64,000 nt of DNA from Collibacillus ludicampi (lineage in GTDB: Bacteria; Bacillota; Bacilli; Tumebacillales; BOQE01): assembly GCF_023705585.1 (NCBI RefSeq), contig NZ_BOQE01000001.1, forward strand, positions 1,253,341 through 1,317,340. The letters are read 5' to 3'. The notes beneath the pieces were generated by a model, which was not told the DNA's origin, ran no database searches, and saw only the letters and a list, made by a program, of their open reading frames with translations. Each line of letters starts with the position of its first letter. Within the stretch, counting starts at the first letter, position 1. A program made the translations under genes and the position numbers. Positions 7,588 through 17,151 of the stretch are shown in pieces.

Positions 7588-8612
7588 AGTCCAATCCCTG
7601 CCTTACGCGTATTGAAGAAGGAGCGGGAGATCTTGTCCAATTGTTCAAGCGCGATTCCCGTTCCCTTCACGACACAGGCCAACGGGTCTTCCGCGATATG
7701 AACCGGTACGAGCAGTTCCCGTTCCATCAAGCGATCCAGCCCGCAGAGGAATCCCCCGCCTCCCGTGATCACGATGCCTTTGTCAAAAATATCGGCTGCC
7801 AGTTCCGGCGGTGTTGTCTCCAGTACGCTTTTCGTTGCCGCGATGATCGCTTCGACCGATTCTTCCAGCGCCTCGCGCGTTTCTTCGGAGTGGATGGTCA
7901 ACGTTTTCGGCAGTCCTGTCAGCATGTCGCGTCCGCGAATCTCCATCGTCTCGTTGCGTGCCCCCGGAAACACGGAAGCGATCTTCATTTTTATGTCTTC
8001 CGCCGTTCGCTCCCCGATGAGCAAGTTATATTTCATCTTTATGTATCTGGCGATCGCTTCATCGAACTTGTCCCCAGCGACTCGAATAGAATTGGAGGTG
8101 ACGATATCGCCTAATGAGAGCACGGCAACATCTGTCGTTCCTCCGCCAATATCCACGACCATGCTGCCACTGGGTTCGAAGATCTCCAGTCCAGCACCGA
8201 TCGCAGCAGCCTTGGGCTCTTCGATGAGGTAGACTTGTTTCGCACCTGTACGCATGGCCGCTTCCCGAACGGCTTTCTGTTCTACGGATGTAATTCCTGC
8301 TGGTACGCAGATCATCACACGAGGTCGCATCATAAAGCCTGTGCCGACTGTTTTTGTGATAAAATGTTTCAACATCGTTTCCGTGATCTCAAAATCTGCA
8401 ATCACTCCGTCCCGCAGCGGGCGGATCGCCAAGATGTTTCCCGGAGTCCGTCCGAGCATGCGGCGCGCTTCTTCTCCAACCGCAAGCACTTTTTTCGTTG
8501 TGCTTTCTATTGCCACGACAGAAGGTTCGTTCAAAACGATCCCTCGTCCTTTCATGTACACTAATACGTTGGCCGTCCCGAGATCCACACCTATGTCTTT
8601 GCCGAAGAGCAT
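7584..8612 (-). CDS. mbl: MreB-like actin homologue Mbl
   Basis: 342 aa bacterial actin. It carries phosphate 1 loop DIGVDLGTANVLVYMKGRG, phosphate 2 loop VVDIGGGTTDVAVLSLGDIV, and adenosine motif IVITGGGGFLCGLDRLMERE. It polymerises on ATP under the membrane and directs the Rod (elongasome) peptidoglycan synthesis machinery along the side wall. The paralogues MreB and MreBH are excluded mainly by context: mbl sits between spoIIID and flhOP in Bacillales. The SD GGAGG lies 12 bases before the ATG, a rather long spacer. Confidence 0.95.
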   Translation of the reverse strand: MLFGKDIGVDLGTANVLVYMKGRGIVLNEPSVVAIESTTKKVLAVGEEARRMLGRTPGNILAIRPLRDGVIADFEITETMLKHFITKTVGTGFMMRPRVMICVPAGITSVEQKAVREAAMRTGAKQVYLIEEPKAAAIGAGLEIFEPSGSMVVDIGGGTTDVAVLSLGDIVTSNSIRVAGDKFDEAIARYIKMKYNLLIGERTAEDIKMKIASVFPGARNETMEIRGRDMLTGLPKTLTIHSEETREALEESVEAIIAATKSVLETTPPELAADIFDKGIVITGGGGFLCGLDRLMERELLVPVHIAEDPLACVVKGTGIALEQLDKISRSFFNTRKAGIGL

Positions 8613-8733
8613 TTTACATAAAATCCTCCCTTATGCTTGAAGATAAAGTAGTGCGAAATCTTCGACAAAGGCGTCCCCATCGCTCGTATTCGTCTTGTCT
8701 CTCTATGCCCAAGAATTCGCAAGTAAGATTTTT

Positions 8734-9042
8734 CTACAACGAAGAAGAAACTCCTTTTTCCAAGGCGAGGTTTTTCGACGTTTTTCGTTTGGTTTCGTCT
8801 CTGCGGTATTTTTTCTTCGTTGCTTCGCCACCGCGCAAATGGCGAATCGACTTGTGGTATTCCAGGATTTCTTTCACGCGGTTCGCCAATTCTGCGTTGA
8901 TCTCAGGCAAACGTTCCGTGAGATCTTTATGCACGGTGCTTTTGGAGACACCAAATTCTCTTGCGATCGTGCGAACCGTATTTCGCGTCTCCACGATGTA
9001 TTCGCCAATCTTAAGGGTCCGCTCTCTGATGTAATCGTGCAA
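8734..9042 (-). CDS. spoIIID: Sporulation transcription factor SpoIIID
   Basis: 102 aa. MHDYIRERTLKIGEYIVETR followed by the helix-turn-helix IAREFGVSKSTVHKDLTERL and the basic motif HKSIRHLRGGEATKKKYRRD are nearly identical to known SpoIIID. It is a mother-cell DNA-binding protein that activates or represses sigma-E genes and leads to sigma-K. The start is TTG at 9042 after GGGAGG. The C-terminal 15 residues are not conserved. It is located upstream of mbl with a 121-bp gap. Confidence 0.97.
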   Translation of the reverse strand: MHDYIRERTLKIGEYIVETRNTVRTIAREFGVSKSTVHKDLTERLPEINAELANRVKEILEYHKSIRHLRGGEATKKKYRRDETKRKTSKNLALEKGVSSSL

Positions 9043-9195
9043 TCCCCTCGCCTCCCCTTCTGTACAGTCTGGTACATTATATGAGGGGGTGTTTCACATA
9101 TGCCAAAAATAGCGTGTTGACATGCTATCATGGGCATTTTTCTTGTCCTCTCTCGTTTTTCTTCGCCTTGACAAGCGGATGGAGTGTATAAGAAA

Positions 9196-9221
9196 AGAAA
9201 AAACCAGGCATTTCTGCCTGG
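9196..9221 (-). terminator. Terminator of spoIIQ
   Basis: CCAGGCA, loop GAAA, TGCCTGG and then TTTTTTC on the minus strand, about 50 bp after the spoIIQ stop. Confidence 0.93.
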
Positions 9222-9268
9222 CCGGTGGATGATTTCCTGCTATGTACCGGGAGGATTCCCGGATGGTA

Positions 9269-10249
9269 TTATGGTTGGGTGCTCGTGCTGCTGGATTGCT
9301 GAGACGTGCCCTGTTGTTGAGAGCGATCCGGTTGCTGTGTCGAACCTTGCGGTTGAGATCCGCCAGGCTGTTGTGTGCCGGTGGATGGTTGCGTACCGCT
9401 TGGCTGCGTACCGGAAGGCGTTTGTTCCTTCGCGTCTTGTTTGTTTTTCGCGTTTTGATCACCGGTGGACGGTTTGCTCGTGTCTGCCGGTTGATCTTTG
9501 CCCGTCGCTTTGTCTTGGGATGACTGCGTTTGGGCTGCGTCGCCGCGCATCGGCAACACCGTCATCGGGTCGACATTCTTGCCGTCTTTCTTCACTTCAA
9601 AGTGAAGGTGATTTTTCTGGGAGGCTTCCAGTTTGTTGTTGCCCGATTTACCGATGGGTTGGCCTTGCAATACTGCATCGCCTTCCTTGACATCGACTTC
9701 GGCAAGCGAAGCGTAGTACGTGACATAACCGTTGTCATGCGTGATTTCTACCGCTTTTCCGAGAAGCGGATTGTCTTCGACACTGGTGACTTTCCCCGAA
9801 GCGGCTGCCACAACGGTGAACGGTTTGTCGTTTTTCAGCCCCATGACGATCCCGTTTTGCGTATAGAAGGTGTCGTTAAATTTCAGCAACGAAGCGGCTT
9901 GCGCAGCTTTGTCCTTGGTATCGTCAAAGAAGTTCATCGTGACGTTTGCACTTTGCCCGTCTTCACCAACCGGCCATACCCACTGGGGAGCGTTCACCGG
10001 AGCGGAAGGAACGGTCGTGTTGTCACCTTGCGACAGATGATTCGGCATGTCCGTTTGCGATTTGGAAAACGGAAAGGCGTCTTGTGATTTTGCATACATT
10101 AAGCCGATGATCAATGCCGCAGACCCCAAATAGACTACAGGATACATCCACCTTTTTGCGAAGAATGCTCTCCATACACTCGGTTTGGTTTCGCTTCTTG
10201 GAGTCAATCCTTCATGGTTTGATTGATTTTGATTTTTTTCTTGCGTCAT
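9269..10249 (-). CDS. spoIIQ: Stage II sporulation protein SpoIIQ (degenerate LytM/M23 domain)
   Basis: 326 aa. Residues 33-51 form one transmembrane helix after a short basic cytoplasmic tail. A LytM/M23-like domain covers about 85-225 with GYVTYYASLAEVDVKEGDAV and KNHLHFEVKKDGKNVDPM. The first zinc motif of active M23 peptidases (HxGxD) is replaced by TQNGIVMG, so it should not be an endopeptidase, as in Bacillus SpoIIQ. In the forespore membrane it zips to SpoIIIAH during engulfment. The final 90 residues are an unusual Gln/Ser/Thr/Pro/Gly tail made of GTQPSGTQPST-like units. It has SD GAGGTG 8 bases before the ATG and sits next to spoIID. Confidence 0.92.
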   Translation of the reverse strand: MTQEKNQNQSNHEGLTPRSETKPSVWRAFFAKRWMYPVVYLGSAALIIGLMYAKSQDAFPFSKSQTDMPNHLSQGDNTTVPSAPVNAPQWVWPVGEDGQSANVTMNFFDDTKDKAAQAASLLKFNDTFYTQNGIVMGLKNDKPFTVVAAASGKVTSVEDNPLLGKAVEITHDNGYVTYYASLAEVDVKEGDAVLQGQPIGKSGNNKLEASQKNHLHFEVKKDGKNVDPMTVLPMRGDAAQTQSSQDKATGKDQPADTSKPSTGDQNAKNKQDAKEQTPSGTQPSGTQPSTGTQQPGGSQPQGSTQQPDRSQQQGTSQQSSSTSTQP

Positions 10250-10339
10250 TTTCCCATCACCTCACTAGCCATTCTGGACAGGAATAGAACAGCTTATACG
10301 AGGGGATACTCATTTGATGGGAAAAATTTTGTTTTTTTC

Positions 10340-11323
10340 TTATTTATTTTTCCACACTTGATGATAGTCCTCGATTTGCACCCCTTTATAGAAGTAGTTG
10401 AGGATCTCTTTGTAATCGTGGCCTTCTTTCGCCATGCCATCCGCCCCGTATTGGCTCATGCCGACTCCATGGCCGAATCCATGCGTGACAAACGTGATCT
10501 GTCCGCCTTGGATTTGCCAACTGAAGGCGGTTGAATTTAAACCGAGCGCCTCGCGGAATTGGCGCCCCGTGAATGTCTTGTCCCCCACTTGGATGCGTTT
10601 GACGCGGTCGGAGGATGTTTCTTCTACGACATGCAAAGGAGGCGATGCGGAAACGGGTACGGTTTGGATGCCGAGCAATCGATCCATGTCGGCGAGCGCC
10701 ATCGTTTTCTTATCGGTTGCGTGCGGGGCTGTTTTGTCCCAGGGAACCGACACGGAGCGCAAATACGGGATCGTTTTCCCCCAGTAATTCTCTGACGCTT
10801 CCGTATAGCCGTTCGAGGTTGAAAAGAACGAAGCTTCGATCGGCTCATCGTTGTATGTGAGGATCTGCCCTTGTGTTGAAGCCACCGCCTCGGTGATCTT
10901 TTTCATGTTCAGTTCGTATTGGACAACGCCCCATCGCGCCCGCAACTGTTCATCCGTGCTGTACGCCTGGAAACTGGTATAATCATCGGTAATGTCTGCG
11001 CCTTCAGGGGTTTTCAGCCCTTTTTTCAGGCGCCCCACAATGTTTGTACGTGCGGCCACCGCTTGCGCTTTTAAAGCCTCCAGCGAAAAGGTGACCGGCA
11101 TCTCCGCGGCTACCACCCCTTTTACGTACTGCTCCAAGGGGAGAGAAACGATCTGCTTTTTTTTCGTAAGGTAGATTTTTACTTGCGGCCCGTCATTCGG
11201 CAGGGTCACCGCCGCCTCCTTGGGTGGGGAATGTTCATTTTTTCCGAAAAGAACAACCAGTACAGAGGGGACTCCCATCATCACGAGGAGAACGACGAGG
11301 ATCAACGGTATCCATTTTTTCAA
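10340..11323 (-). CDS. spoIID: Stage II sporulation protein SpoIID (lytic transglycosylase)
   Basis: 327 aa from a TTG start at 11323, chosen because GGAGG sits seven bases before it; the in-frame ATG 18 bases upstream has no SD and includes that GGAGG. One N-terminal membrane anchor (KKWIPLILVVLLVMMGVPSV) precedes the SpoIID domain. The domain has the catalytic glutamate in VKGVVAAEMPVTF, the motif AFFSTSNGYTEASENYWG-like, and the C-terminal THGFGHGVGMSQYGADGMA. It cleaves denuded glycan strands and drives septal thinning and engulfment with SpoIIM and SpoIIP. It lies between murA and spoIIQ. Confidence 0.95.
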   Translation of the reverse strand: MKKWIPLILVVLLVMMGVPSVLVVLFGKNEHSPPKEAAVTLPNDGPQVKIYLTKKKQIVSLPLEQYVKGVVAAEMPVTFSLEALKAQAVAARTNIVGRLKKGLKTPEGADITDDYTSFQAYSTDEQLRARWGVVQYELNMKKITEAVASTQGQILTYNDEPIEASFFSTSNGYTEASENYWGKTIPYLRSVSVPWDKTAPHATDKKTMALADMDRLLGIQTVPVSASPPLHVVEETSSDRVKRIQVGDKTFTGRQFREALGLNSTAFSWQIQGGQITFVTHGFGHGVGMSQYGADGMAKEGHDYKEILNYFYKGVQIEDYHQVWKNK

Positions 11324-11420
11324 AAGTATGCCTCCATTCATTCCACGACTCTAGTACATCTATATGCCTGGAATGATGGGGTATCACTCGTTCACAAGAT
11401 TGTTACAGTTGATAGAAAAT

Positions 11421-11462
11421 AAAAAACCGCTGGAAACACACGCTTCTGTGTTCAGCGGTTTT
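11421..11462 (-). terminator. Terminator of murA
   Basis: AAAACCGCTG at one side and CAGCGGTTTTTT at the other, with inner ACACA/TGTGT pairing and loop GAAGCG, followed by a T-run on the minus strand. It separates murA from spoIID. Confidence 0.93.
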
Positions 11463-11531
11463 CACCTGCTCAAAAACATGTTTGGGCAGAAGAACAACAA
11501 GTTCCTATTTGATGCATTCCTATTTCTGTGT

Positions 11532-12800
11532 CTAATCTTCTTCCACACGCTCGATATCCGCACCCAGAGCGCGAAGCTTGCCTTCGATATCGACATACCC
11601 GCGATCCACATGATGCAAGCCGTACACCTCGGTCGTCCCTTCGGCGACAAGTCCGGCGATGATCAAGGCGGCGCCCGCGCGCAGATCGCTCGCTGTCACG
11701 GAAGCCCCGTAGAGGGTATCGACACCTTCAATCAACGCGGTTCGGCCTTGGGTGCGAATGTTGGCCCCCATTCGATTCAGCTCTGCGGCGTGCATGAAGC
11801 GGTTTTCAAAAACGGTTTCCGTAACCAGGCTTCGGCCAGGGGCGATCGTTAAGAATGCCATCATCTGTGCCTGGAGGTCAGTTGGAAAACCTGGATGTGT
11901 CAATGTTTTCACTTCCAGCGGCCGCATGGCAGGCCCGCCGGTCACGCGGATTCCACTGACATCATCTTCAATCTTGACGCCCGCTTCCTGCAGTTTGGCG
12001 ATCAACGCTTGTAAATGGTCGGAGATCGCGCCTTCCACATACACGTCTCCGCCCGTGATCGCCGATGCGATCAAATATGTACCCGCTGTGATCCGGTCAG
12101 GGATGACGGCGTGTGTGGCTCCGCGAAGCGTTTCCACACCTTCAATGCGGATCACGTCGGTTCCCGCACCGCGGACATGCGCACCCATCGCGTTCAAATA
12201 GTTGGCGGTGTCCACGATTTCCGGTTCTTTCGCCGCGTTCTCGATGATCGTGGTGCCTTCCGCCAACGTGGCCGCCAGCATGATATTGATCGTGGCGCCT
12301 ACGCTTTTGATATCCAAGTAAATGCGTGTTCCTCTCAGCTTTCGTCCCTTGGGAACTCTCACCTCAACAAACCCGTAGGCGGTTTCCACTTCTGCGCCCA
12401 AGGCTTGAAACCCTTTTAGATGCTGATCAATCGGCCGGGAACCGATCGCGCATCCGCCCGGTTGAGCGACACGGGCTCGTCCGAGCCGGCCTAAGAGTGA
12501 GCCCATGACCCACTGAGAAGCCCTCATTTTGCGCACCAGTGCTTCAGAGGGTTCCACGCTGTTAATATTCGCTGCTTGGATGCGAATCGCATGATCTTCC
12601 TTCGAGACTTCCGCACCCAAACCTTGTATCACTTCACTCATCGTCTTCACGTCTGTCAGTGCAGGAGTTTCTTCAATGACACTCTCGCCTTCGCCGGCCA
12701 ATAAAGAGGCCGCCAGAATGGGCAATACCGCGTTTTTTGCTCCTTCAATTTTCACTGTACCTGAAAGACGGTTTCCACCGCGAATCACATACTTTGCCAA
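11532..12800 (-). CDS. murA: UDP-N-acetylglucosamine 1-carboxyvinyltransferase MurA
   Basis: 422 aa, standard length. It starts [20 protein letters not shown] with the conserved [10 protein letters not shown]. The catalytic loop [20 protein letters not shown] carries the active-site cysteine that fosfomycin alkylates. It transfers enolpyruvate from PEP to UDP-GlcNAc, the first committed peptidoglycan step, in the cytoplasm. The start is TTG at 12800 after CGGAGG (spacer 8); a later GTG/ATG would cut the first strand. It follows ywmB as in Bacillus, where this locus is murAA. Confidence 0.97.
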   Translation of the reverse strand: MAKYVIRGGNRLSGTVKIEGAKNAVLPILAASLLAGEGESVIEETPALTDVKTMSEVIQGLGAEVSKEDHAIRIQAANINSVEPSEALVRKMRASQWVMGSLLGRLGRARVAQPGGCAIGSRPIDQHLKGFQALGAEVETAYGFVEVRVPKGRKLRGTRIYLDIKSVGATINIMLAATLAEGTTIIENAAKEPEIVDTANYLNAMGAHVRGAGTDVIRIEGVETLRGATHAVIPDRITAGTYLIASAITGGDVYVEGAISDHLQALIAKLQEAGVKIEDDVSGIRVTGGPAMRPLEVKTLTHPGFPTDLQAQMMAFLTIAPGRSLVTETVFENRFMHAAELNRMGANIRTQGRTALIEGVDTLYGASVTASDLRAGAALIIAGLVAEGTTEVYGLHHVDRGYVDIEGKLRALGADIERVEED

Positions 12801-12834
12801 AATCGAAACCTCCGTTGCAGGACCGAAGCCCTAA

Positions 12835-13593
12835 TTACTCGGTCGAAACGATAGGTGTTCCAACGATGATTTGAGTTTTCCGCTTCGAGGCATCGTCGCG
12901 AAGAATGATTTGGATATTCGTCTTCTTCCCGCCTACGAGCGAATACTCTTGGGATCGTGGGGAATAACCCGAAATGATCGTCATTCCGTCAGAACGAATC
13001 GTCTCCCTCTCTTCCAGTTTAAGGAATCTGAAAATTTTGGAGAAGAGGTCATTTCGTCCCATACTGTCCATTCTATCATTTGAAAATCCATTGATACAAG
13101 TGCTAATTTGTGGGGTCTTCGACGTTTGGCTCACCGTATCGCGTACCGTTTGGATGGAATCTGGCAAATCGGCGATATCCTGTGATGATTTTTCCACGCG
13201 GATGACCAAAGTGGTTTGCGGCTGGTGACCAGTAAAGTTTGTGGATGTAATGACGAGAGAGACTTTCGTATCGGGTGCCCAAACGCCGTAGATTTGATAG
13301 AGGTTTTGGCTTCCGTCTTGCACACGATAGGTTTGGGGATTCCGTATGGAAAGTGTACGATTAAGGGAGGCTGCCATTTCCTCTAGTTTGTTCATGGAAA
13401 GAAACGTGCGATTGATCTCGGAAAAGGCATACACTCCGTATCCTTCCGCGGTGGCACCTGTGAGATCGAACGTTTGCTTGACAATATCGCTCATAGGAGC
13501 AGACTCAGCCATCGTACGATTCACGGGTAACATCGAGAGGCTCATGATACAGAGAAGAAGAACAAATACGCTTACGCCGACTTTTTTCACCAT
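12835..13593 (-). CDS. ywmB: YwmB-like secreted protein (TATA-box-binding-like fold)
   Basis: 252 aa from the ATG at 13593 preceded by AGGGGGAACATCC. The N-terminus KKVGVSVFVLLLCIMSLSML followed by a polar region ending in MAES looks like a signal peptide. The rest matches the YwmB family (DUF1779) in length, position (upstream of murA) and general pattern. The family has a structure resembling TATA-binding protein but no known function. An acidic, Ser/Thr-rich middle and two cysteines (TCINGF only one visible; one in the signal) give no catalytic hint. Recognition rests on synteny as much as on sequence. Confidence 0.82.
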   Translation of the reverse strand: MVKKVGVSVFVLLLCIMSLSMLPVNRTMAESAPMSDIVKQTFDLTGATAEGYGVYAFSEINRTFLSMNKLEEMAASLNRTLSIRNPQTYRVQDGSQNLYQIYGVWAPDTKVSLVITSTNFTGHQPQTTLVIRVEKSSQDIADLPDSIQTVRDTVSQTSKTPQISTCINGFSNDRMDSMGRNDLFSKIFRFLKLEERETIRSDGMTIISGYSPRSQEYSLVGGKKTNIQIILRDDASKRKTQIIVGTPIVSTE

Positions 13594-13696
13594 GGATGTT
13601 CCCCCTGAACCCAATCTGAAAGAGGTTTACACACGCTTCAAACGTTACCATTCTAGTCTTTTCCGGCTGGATATATACGATCCACCTGCAAACGAC

Positions 13697-13942
13697 CTAT
13701 GATTTGAGCAACAAGGTGGAATTGATATACGCGAGGATAAATTGTACGCATTGATAACCGATCGCGATCGCGAGGAGAAGGCGCAGCGTACTCGCTTTGC
13801 CTCCGCGCGGTTTATGGAGAAATAGATCCCATTTCACGGCACCCAACGCGAACCAGGCGATCGATATGCCTATAAGATAAAGTATGAGGTTCACTAATCC
13901 CGCTATGCCTGCTGACAAGGAAAGGATTGAATCCATGACCAT
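13697..13942 (-). CDS. ywzB: DUF1146 family membrane protein YwzB
   Basis: 81 aa with two hydrophobic helices (residues 9-33 and 53-77) around a conserved middle, ALGAVKWDLFLHKPRGGKA. DUF1146 proteins are conserved in Bacillales between the ATP synthase or nuo genes and ywmB, as here. No function is known. No strong SD is visible, so the exact start (13942 or the ATG two codons on) is uncertain. Upstream, at 14045-14084, TTCGAC and GTCGAA bracket an imperfect hairpin of unknown role. Confidence 0.85.
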   Translation of the reverse strand: MVMDSILSLSAGIAGLVNLILYLIGISIAWFALGAVKWDLFLHKPRGGKASTLRLLLAIAIGYQCVQFILAYINSTLLLKS

Positions 13943-14094
13943 CTGTACACATCCATTTCATCATATTTGAATAGGCAATGGCAACAAATAGGTATCGAGA
14001 GGATTCTACATGGTTAAACAGTTGTCGACGCAAATATAATATGTTCGACCCGAAAGGAAAAGTTCCTCTCCGTTCGTGTCGAAAAATATTTCTT

Positions 14095-14125
14095 TAAAAA
14101 ATCCCGGGATCGCGTCCCGGGATTT
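14095..14125 (-). terminator. Terminator of the nuo operon
   Basis: ATCCCGGGA, loop CGCGA, TCCCGGGAT then six T on the minus strand, 15 bp after nuoN. Confidence 0.95.
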
Positions 14126-14139
14126 CTGTTTTCACACGT

Positions 14140-15630
14140 TTATCCAAACCATTTGAGATTGTTCAATACATTCATTAGCAGGTTCGGCACGATACCGAGC
14201 ACGACCGTAACCAGGAGGGAGATCCACACGGTCACGGAAACGCTGCTGTCCACGCGTACGGCAGAAACAGGCAAAGCCGTTTCAAAGTCGACAAACATCC
14301 GTTTCATCACACCGATGTAATAATAGAACGAGGCGACCGACGTGACGAACATGATCGCTGCCAACCAATAGAAGCTTCCGTTGATCGCACCGAAAATGAT
14401 GAACACTTTGCCGAAAAATCCGGCGGTGATCGGCAGGCCGGCCATCGAGAGCAGGAAGAAGCTCATCGCGATCGCGAGGAATGGCGACCGTTTGTACAGT
14501 CCTGCGAACGAATCGATCGTCTCGTTACCCGCGTCACGGTTGACCACTGAGATGATGGCAAATGCGCCCGCTGTCGCAAAGATGTACGCAGCCAGGTAAA
14601 AGACCATCTGCGAGATCGATTGCCAGAGGTTGAACTCCCCTTTCGCATGGCCGAGCACAGCCAGCGGCACGAGGAGATATCCTGCCTGCGCGATCGAAGA
14701 GTAGGCCATCATGCGCTTGATGTTTTTCGCCGTCATCGCGGCGAGATTGCCGACGATCATGGAAAGCGCCGCCAAGACCACCAGGAACATATACCACTCC
14801 TTAATGTTGGCCGAATATCCCCAGATGAAGATGCGGAAGACGAAAGCGAATCCTGCCGCTTTCGACACCGTAGCCAGGAAGGATGTGATCGGTGTCGGCG
14901 CACCTTCGTACGTATCCGGCGTCCACATGTGAAACGGAGCGATCGACAACTTGATGCCTATGCCTGCGAGAATCAATACGAAGGAAATGAGGATCAGTAC
15001 CTTGTACTGAAACCAAAGGCCGTACAACGCTTGGGACGCTACGGCGATATTGGTCGTGCCGCTCAATCCGTAGACAAAAGACGCGCCGTAAAGGAAGAGC
15101 GCGGATGCCACCCCTCCGATGATCAAATACTTCATCCCGCCTTCCGTCGCCTTCGCATTCGAGCGATGGATCGCCACCAGGATATAAGAAGAAAGCGACA
15201 ACAATTCCAGACCGACGAAAAGGGTGATCAGATCGAGGGCACTCGCCATGAACATCGCGCCCACGGTTGCAAAAAGCAGAACGTACGTATATTCCGGTTT
15301 GGGGATCTTCACATGTTGCGCAAAATCATGCGACATCAGGAGTGTAAGGAACGTCCCCGCAAGAAACAATAACTTGAACATGTTCCCGTAGTCATCCGTG
15401 ATGACCATGATATTCGCCAACTGATCCGTCTTGCCGAAGTGAGTGAGCACCAGTCCGAACGATACGGCCAGCGCGAGAAGTCCGAGCACGGGCAAATAGG
15501 TTTTTTTCTGTTTCGGAAGGAACAGGTCGAGCACCATGATAAGAAACCCTGTCAATACAAGGACGACCTCCGGGCTCAACACTGCCCACACGCGTGCGAA
15601 CGTTAAAGTAGGATCATACATCGGAGCCAT
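14140..15630 (-). CDS. nuoN: NADH-quinone oxidoreductase subunit N
   Basis: 496 aa antiporter-like membrane subunit of complex I with about 14 transmembrane helices. The conserved proton-channel region contains LSIAPFHMWTPDTYEGAPTP and the key lysines and glutamate in LFVGLELLSLSSYILVAI and NIKRMMAYSSIAQAGYLLVP. It is the last gene of the operon, with AGGAGGGTAACCC as SD overlapping the end of nuoM. It couples quinone reduction to proton translocation at the cytoplasmic membrane. Confidence 0.97.
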   Translation of the reverse strand: MAPMYDPTLTFARVWAVLSPEVVLVLTGFLIMVLDLFLPKQKKTYLPVLGLLALAVSFGLVLTHFGKTDQLANIMVITDDYGNMFKLLFLAGTFLTLLMSHDFAQHVKIPKPEYTYVLLFATVGAMFMASALDLITLFVGLELLSLSSYILVAIHRSNAKATEGGMKYLIIGGVASALFLYGASFVYGLSGTTNIAVASQALYGLWFQYKVLILISFVLILAGIGIKLSIAPFHMWTPDTYEGAPTPITSFLATVSKAAGFAFVFRIFIWGYSANIKEWYMFLVVLAALSMIVGNLAAMTAKNIKRMMAYSSIAQAGYLLVPLAVLGHAKGEFNLWQSISQMVFYLAAYIFATAGAFAIISVVNRDAGNETIDSFAGLYKRSPFLAIAMSFFLLSMAGLPITAGFFGKVFIIFGAINGSFYWLAAIMFVTSVASFYYYIGVMKRMFVDFETALPVSAVRVDSSVSVTVWISLLVTVVLGIVPNLLMNVLNNLKWFG

Positions 15631-15633
15631 GGG

Positions 15634-17151
15634 TTACCCTCCTATCCTCGTGACGAGTGACTGCAACGTCTGGTTGACAAGGTCGCCGAGGATCGCCGGA
15701 TATACACCGATGAGAATGATCATCGCCAAGAACAACACCATCGGAACGTATTCCAACGCAGTCGCATCACGGATACCCTCTCGTGCGGCTCTTACAGGCC
15801 CAAACGTGGTTCGCTGCATCGCCCATAACAGGTACACAGCCCCCAGAATGATACCTAGAGTCCCGCAAGCCGCCAATTTCGGGAACGTGGCGAACGCGCC
15901 CATGAAAGAGAGAATCTCCGAGACGAAGCCGCTCATCCCGGGCAATCCCAACGATGCCAAAGCGCCTGCCAGCAGGAACCCGGAGAGTACGGGCATCGGT
16001 TTGGAAAGACCGCCGAGCTCCCGGATTTCGAGCGTTTCGGTCCGCTCGTAAATCGCACCTGTCAGGAAGAACAGAAGCCCCGACAGAAGACCCGAGGAGA
16101 CGATCATGAACATCGCCCCTTGCAAACCTTCCGGTTTCAGTGATGCCAACCCGATCAAAAACACGCCCATGTGCGAAATCGTGCTGAAAGCCAGCAAGCG
16201 TCTCCAATCGTTCTGTACCATAGCGACCAAAGCACCATAGATAATATTGATCACGCCGAGCGCCGCGATGAGCGTGCCGTAATGCTGTACGGCATCAGGC
16301 AACACGCCCACGCCTACACGCAAGAGCACGTATGCGCCAATTTTCACTAACACGCCGCCGAGTACCATCGATACGGCTGACGGTGCCTGCTCGTGCGAAT
16401 CCGGCAGCCACGTGTGAAAAGGAACGAACGCTTCCTCGATGAGAATCGCCAGAAAGAGCAAGAGGAAGAGTCCTTGACGCATGCCTGTGGAGATCACATC
16501 GGCGCCCGCCTGTTTAAACGTTTGCGCGATCTGCAACACGTCGAGAGTGATCGTGCCTGTCGCATTCGCCGCCTGATAAGCCAAGCCGATGAACGCGATC
16601 AATATGCCGACCGACGCCAATCCACGGTAGATCAAAAACTTGACGGCGACAGGCCCTCTTCGCTCCCCGCCCCAGATCGCCAACAGGAAATACATCGGGA
16701 TCAAAGTCATTTCGAGGAACAGGAAGAACAGGAACAGATCCAGCGCTGTGAAGACCCCGAACATCCCGGTGACGAGAATCAGGAACCAGATAAAATACTC
16801 TTTCGCCCGCTTTTCGATCCGCCAGGAAGCGACGACCGCAAGCACACTGGTCATCGCCGTCAACAGGACGAGCGGCATCGACAATCCGTCAATTCCCATG
16901 TTGTAACTGATCGCGAGGGACTTGTCGAGAAACGCATTACTGATATGGATCCATTCTTTGTTCACCGTGTATTGCATATCAGGCGAGCCTGATTGGAATC
17001 CCGCAAAAGCGACGAGCGCCAACACCAGTGAACCGAGTGTAGCGAGAAACGCCACCGCGCGAATCAGAGAACGGCTTTCACGCGGAACAAAAAACAGAAT
17101 CACAGCGCCCAGCAACGGGAGAAACGTCAGTACGGTCAAGAGTGTGAACAT
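15634..17151 (-). CDS. nuoM: NADH-quinone oxidoreductase subunit M
   Basis: 505 aa from the ATG at 17151, MFTLLTVLTFLPLLGAVILF, the normal NuoM N-terminus, with its own SD AGGGGG seven bases upstream. It is an antiporter-like proton-pumping subunit with FLFFLFLEMTLIPMYFLLAI (key glutamate) and FVPFHTWLPDSHEQAPSAVS. In this sequence the frame is open into nuoL with no stop between them, so the literal reading is a 1133-aa NuoL-NuoM fusion (15634-19035). The junction contains five G, and with four the upstream gene would end TGA overlapping this ATG. Treated here as a separate gene. Confidence 0.9.
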   Translation of the reverse strand: MFTLLTVLTFLPLLGAVILFFVPRESRSLIRAVAFLATLGSLVLALVAFAGFQSGSPDMQYTVNKEWIHISNAFLDKSLAISYNMGIDGLSMPLVLLTAMTSVLAVVASWRIEKRAKEYFIWFLILVTGMFGVFTALDLFLFFLFLEMTLIPMYFLLAIWGGERRGPVAVKFLIYRGLASVGILIAFIGLAYQAANATGTITLDVLQIAQTFKQAGADVISTGMRQGLFLLLFLAILIEEAFVPFHTWLPDSHEQAPSAVSMVLGGVLVKIGAYVLLRVGVGVLPDAVQHYGTLIAALGVINIIYGALVAMVQNDWRRLLAFSTISHMGVFLIGLASLKPEGLQGAMFMIVSSGLLSGLLFFLTGAIYERTETLEIRELGGLSKPMPVLSGFLLAGALASLGLPGMSGFVSEILSFMGAFATFPKLAACGTLGIILGAVYLLWAMQRTTFGPVRAAREGIRDATALEYVPMVLFLAMIILIGVYPAILGDLVNQTLQSLVTRIGG

